Source of the DNA: Lepisosteus oculatus
Lineage: Eukaryota > Chordata > Actinopteri > Semionotiformes > Lepisosteidae
DNA length: 64,000 bases
Assembly: GCF_040954835.1 (NCBI RefSeq)
Contig: NC_090696.1
Location: forward strand, 72,415,722 to 72,479,721
Direction of reading: 5' to 3'
The notes beneath the pieces were generated by a model that was not told the DNA's origin, did no database searches, and saw only the letters and a program-made list of their open reading frames with translations. Each line of letters starts with the position of its first letter. Position 1 is the first letter of the stretch. Shown here in pieces: positions 61,154-64,000 of this stretch. Made by a program: the position numbers and the translations under genes.

Positions 61154-62073
61154 TTAACGTCCGAGTGCACCTAATATGGTATTCACCAGCTGGATAATCT
61201 GGGTTACGTTTAAAGATGTTGTAGGATTAGTGACAGTACTGATAATTCTCACCCGCTGAATAAGCAAAAAAAAATTATGATAAAATATTCAGTAGAAGCC
61301 CTTTGTTCCAGAGGTTTTTAAAGACACCAAACACTTTACTGTTGCACAATGATTTGTGTATTTAAAGAAGATAATTACCAAAATACATCTTGAAATGCTT
61401 GTTATTATGGAAAAATGCCAGAAATCAGATAATGGAAATTAAGGTCATGAAAAGAAACATCACATCTGAAACATAAACGTCTGTATATTTCATTCATCTA
61501 GCTGATTGCTTTAATTACTTGGGGACAAGTGAGGTCACCTGATTTGAAAATAAAAATCGAATTTATTTAGCCAAGTATTATAGTAAGCTTGTTTTTTTAA
61601 GCCACAAAGGAAAGGTACATACTTCGTGAGATTCGGAGCTAGACCGTGCTACACGGCGATGCTCTTCTTCGATCTGTTAAAATAATGACATATTTAAACA
61701 GTGTTTCATAGTAAATAATATTTGTCTGGCAATAGCTTTACTGTATAAAAAAAAGTTGTCAGCAATAGACCATTAGCTTTACAAGCTCTCTGTACTGTAA
61801 TGTATTGCATTCTTTGCAGAACATGAGAAAGTGGCTAAAATAAAGAAATAATATTTTCTTTCCAAACCTAAGTAATAGAATATAAGTAAACTACAACCTT
61901 GCAATTGAAATAATATATATATACAGTACATTGTCTCATATACAGTGTCTCTCTGTGAGGTTATTTAATTTGCTAGTCTCTGGAAGTAATAGCATTTCAT
62001 TTACGTAGTGAACACTTACTGGAAGAGCAATGCTCAGCCCAATGAGGAGCATCAGAAAGAGAGCCGTCTTCAT
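61154..62073 (-). CDS. Array copy H: small secreted prepropeptide-like SCPP
   Basis: Exon 2 coding 62020-62073 (invariant signal peptide); exon 3 61623-61673 (IEEEHRRVARSSSESHE); exon 4 61150-61255 with TAA at 61154-61156 (acceptor TTATTCAG). Exon 4 has 33 codons: RVRIISTVTNPTTS and then LNVTQIIQLVNTILGALGR. 68 residues. It is the most divergent copy. R-V-A-R replaces R-E-A-R, so R-x-x-R is kept and basic charge is added. SSE and SHE give S-x-E motifs of the FAM20C type, absent from this position in other copies. N-V-T is a possible glycosylation site. The C-terminal Gly-Arg resembles copy G. The acceptor is shifted relative to other copies by one codon. Confidence 0.8.
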
Positions 62074-62163
62074 GATTCACTGGAGGCTAAAGAAGATAAG
62101 ATCAAAGAATTAAGTATCAAACCGTTACAAAGTGTTGGCTTCAGCTTTTGTATACCTTATTAA

Positions 62164-62380
62164 GGTTTTCTTCTGGTGCTCTGGTTTCCTACCACCTTTT
62201 TAAGATGTGCTGGCTGGGTAATTCAGTGTCTCTTAACTATTTGTGTGTGCGTGTGTAAGTGTGTATGTGCCTTGCAGTGGACTGGCATCTCATCCATGGT
62301 GTCATCTCACAATGTGCTCCTTAGTTCTGGAATTACACTCCAAGGAATAAACGCATCTCTGACAATAAATTAATGGATTA
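62164..62380 (+). mobile_element. V-SINE relic in intron 1 of copy H
   Basis: Same fragment as in copies E, F and G ('tcttctggtgctctggtttc', 'agtggactggcatctcatcc'). Confidence 0.6.
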
Positions 62381-62541
62381 TTGGCTTTGAAAAGCACAAA
62401 GATAAAATCTATGATTTTTTTTTTGCACATGCTCCTACAGTACTAATATGTTTTCCATAAATGCAAAAGAAGAAAATGGTAGTAATACAGTACTCACAAA
62501 AGTTTGTCTATGTAAAAGAAGATAAATGCAAAGTTCAGTAC

Positions 62542-62665
62542 CTGTTAATTGCTGTAGCTTAAGAATAATGAAGTAGTACTGTATTCGCAATGTTATCTTC
62601 TTGGTAAAAATGCTCCATTCCATAAGTCCTATTTATATAAATTTCAAACAATGAATGACCAATCA
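62542..62665 (-). promoter_or_regulatory. Copy H promoter and noncoding exon 1
   Basis: A stronger TATA than the other copies: TATATAAATAGG read from 62639 down. The inverted CCAAT is near 62659-62663, the noncoding exon about 62603-62542, and the donor ACAG/GTACTG. Confidence 0.6.
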
Positions 62666-62669
62666 AATC

Positions 62670-64000
62670 TTATTTACAAACAGCCATCATTTCAATATAC
62701 ATACAGTGTTGACTAAGGAAGAGGCGTACTGGGTTTATGGGTCACACCCACCTGAAGATGACCTGTAAACTTCTGCAGTTTATTGTGCACCAAACACCCG
62801 TAAACATATTTTTCCACACACAGTGACATACAGTACGCTTTCATTTAATTGAGAAAGATATATTTTTGTATAACAAATCTAAAATCCTAATCATCTGAAG
62901 TAATCATATCAATTAGGATTATAGATTACTGCATAACACTGTCCATAAATAACTGATAGACATCTTGGTAAGACCAATAATGTTTTCTTGCCTTTCTGTT
63001 AAAAAATATGATAAAAGATTGAATTTCCTCACAATGTCAATGTAATGAAAGGTACATTTTTGGGTTGGATATTTTAATTACCTTTGTAAAGGGACATACT
63101 TTCACAAATGAAAATTTCACTTTCAAAGCTATAGTCAGGGTAAAATATATTTATGAATTTAAGTTAATAAAATAAACAATTTCTAGCACTCTCAGATCTT
63201 TGTATCCAATTAAGTGCTTTATTCCGGCTGTTTTGGAAACAAAATACAGTACCTTGCTCCAAAAGGAGCAGAAATGAAATACTCTACAATTCACTGACAC
63301 AATTGCTGAGATAAAAAGAGAAAATAAGACTGTTTTAAGGCTATTAAGTTTAAAAAATCTAATCAATGAACAATGAAAAAACATGTTGGTTTTATAAGCC
63401 AGCCTAATGAGCCTACTGTAACTAAACAGTATTAACTAAATTGGTAGAGTAAAATTTGTTTGATACACAATATCACTCTCTACTCTTCAGGAAGTCACAT
63501 ATCACTGCCTGATTTCAATATGATGAGATGGTTGAGAAAGGCACCTATTGTATAATCTCCTGAGAGAAAATAAATCTGGGAAACAGTATTTTGTTCTTGA
63601 TCCATAAGCACAATGGAAACATAGTGAATTAGAAAGAGATTTAACCCCTGCAGATCTGGTTTCCACTCCAGACTTGATTAAGAAGTGATGACATTTCCCA
63701 AACTGGATGGGTTCTCTGCTGAAATTCATCAGCCTTTCTGGGTATTCCTGAAGTCAAATCTAGGGCATGTCAGTGGTGGCTGTATAGTCACATACAGACA
63801 AGTTGGATTCAGGTGGAGATGGGACAGATAAAATAAAATACATTAAAATACCTCCTATTATTAACTTCTTGTGTAAGCTCTATTTTGACATCTGTTTCTC
63901 TGACATGGGTTTGTTTAAAAGTTAATTTAAACAGCCCACTCAATTTTCAGGAAGAGGTTTGGCAACAGTGTTTAGGGATCCAGGCATATATTGTATCTGT
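62670..64000. other. Upstream flank of copy H to window end
   Basis: 62670-63120 resembles the flanks upstream of copies B and D ('aaaggtacatttttgggttg', compare 21698 and 35240). After about 63450 the similarity fades. I see no exon or poly(A) block of a further copy before the window ends. Confidence 0.4.

Noticed and set aside
1-64000. Prokaryotic-type systems (operons, CRISPR arrays, phage)
   Set aside because: The window is plainly animal: introns, TATA/AATAAA signals, SINEs and LINEs. No regularly spaced short repeats of CRISPR type.

Overview
The window looks like a piece of a ray-finned fish genome. It is AT-rich, intron-rich and low in coding density. It carries a V-SINE, L2/Rex1-like LINE 3' ends, a Gypsy-like solo LTR, and genes of the secretory calcium-binding phosphoprotein (SCPP) type, which build enamel, ganoin, bone and related secreted matrices. 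A non-teleost fish such as a gar fits the large tandem SCPP cluster and the very frequent TACAGTA/TACTGTA words. That species call is inference and was not tested. All recognised protein genes lie on the minus strand, so transcripts run from high to low coordinates.

Left part (1 to 12.5 kb). Two different SCPP-like genes sit here. The first (115-3621, 3' end outside the window) has a signal-peptide exon followed by at least seven short exons, all in phase 0 and rich in Pro/Gln/Met. The second (9848-12011) has a signal-peptide exon, a short Ser/Glu exon, and one long exon that opens with a cationic amphipathic stretch and continues as a Pro/Thr/Ala minisatellite. Between them are an L2-like LINE relic, a V-SINE and long gene-free stretches.

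Right part (14.7 to 62.7 kb). This is a tandem array of one small gene repeated nine times at about 5-8 kb spacing: seven apparently intact copies, one dead copy (about 14.8-15.9 kb) and one truncated copy (about 25.8-26.4 kb). Each intact copy has a conserved TATA promoter with an inverted CCAAT box, a noncoding first exon, an exon for a nearly invariant signal peptide (MKTALFLMLLIGLSIALP), a 17-codon acidic/His exon carrying a conserved R-x-x-R motif, a 30-33 codon exon ending in the stop codon, and an untranslated last exon with AATAAA. This is the SCPP exon plan, but the predicted 65-68 residue products look like prepropeptides: invariant signal, acidic pro-piece, basic cleavage site, Ser/Thr linker, amphipathic C-terminal helix. 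The last coding exon diverges much faster than the introns beside it. I regard this array as the most interesting system in the window.

The spacers between copies are themselves part of the duplicated unit. They carry insertions that date the duplications: one LTR shared only by the left copies, a V-SINE relic kept in intron 1 of the four right copies and reduced to its tail in the three left ones, a duplicated tRNA-Gly-like sequence in two spacers, and one young LINE 3' end with target-site duplication.
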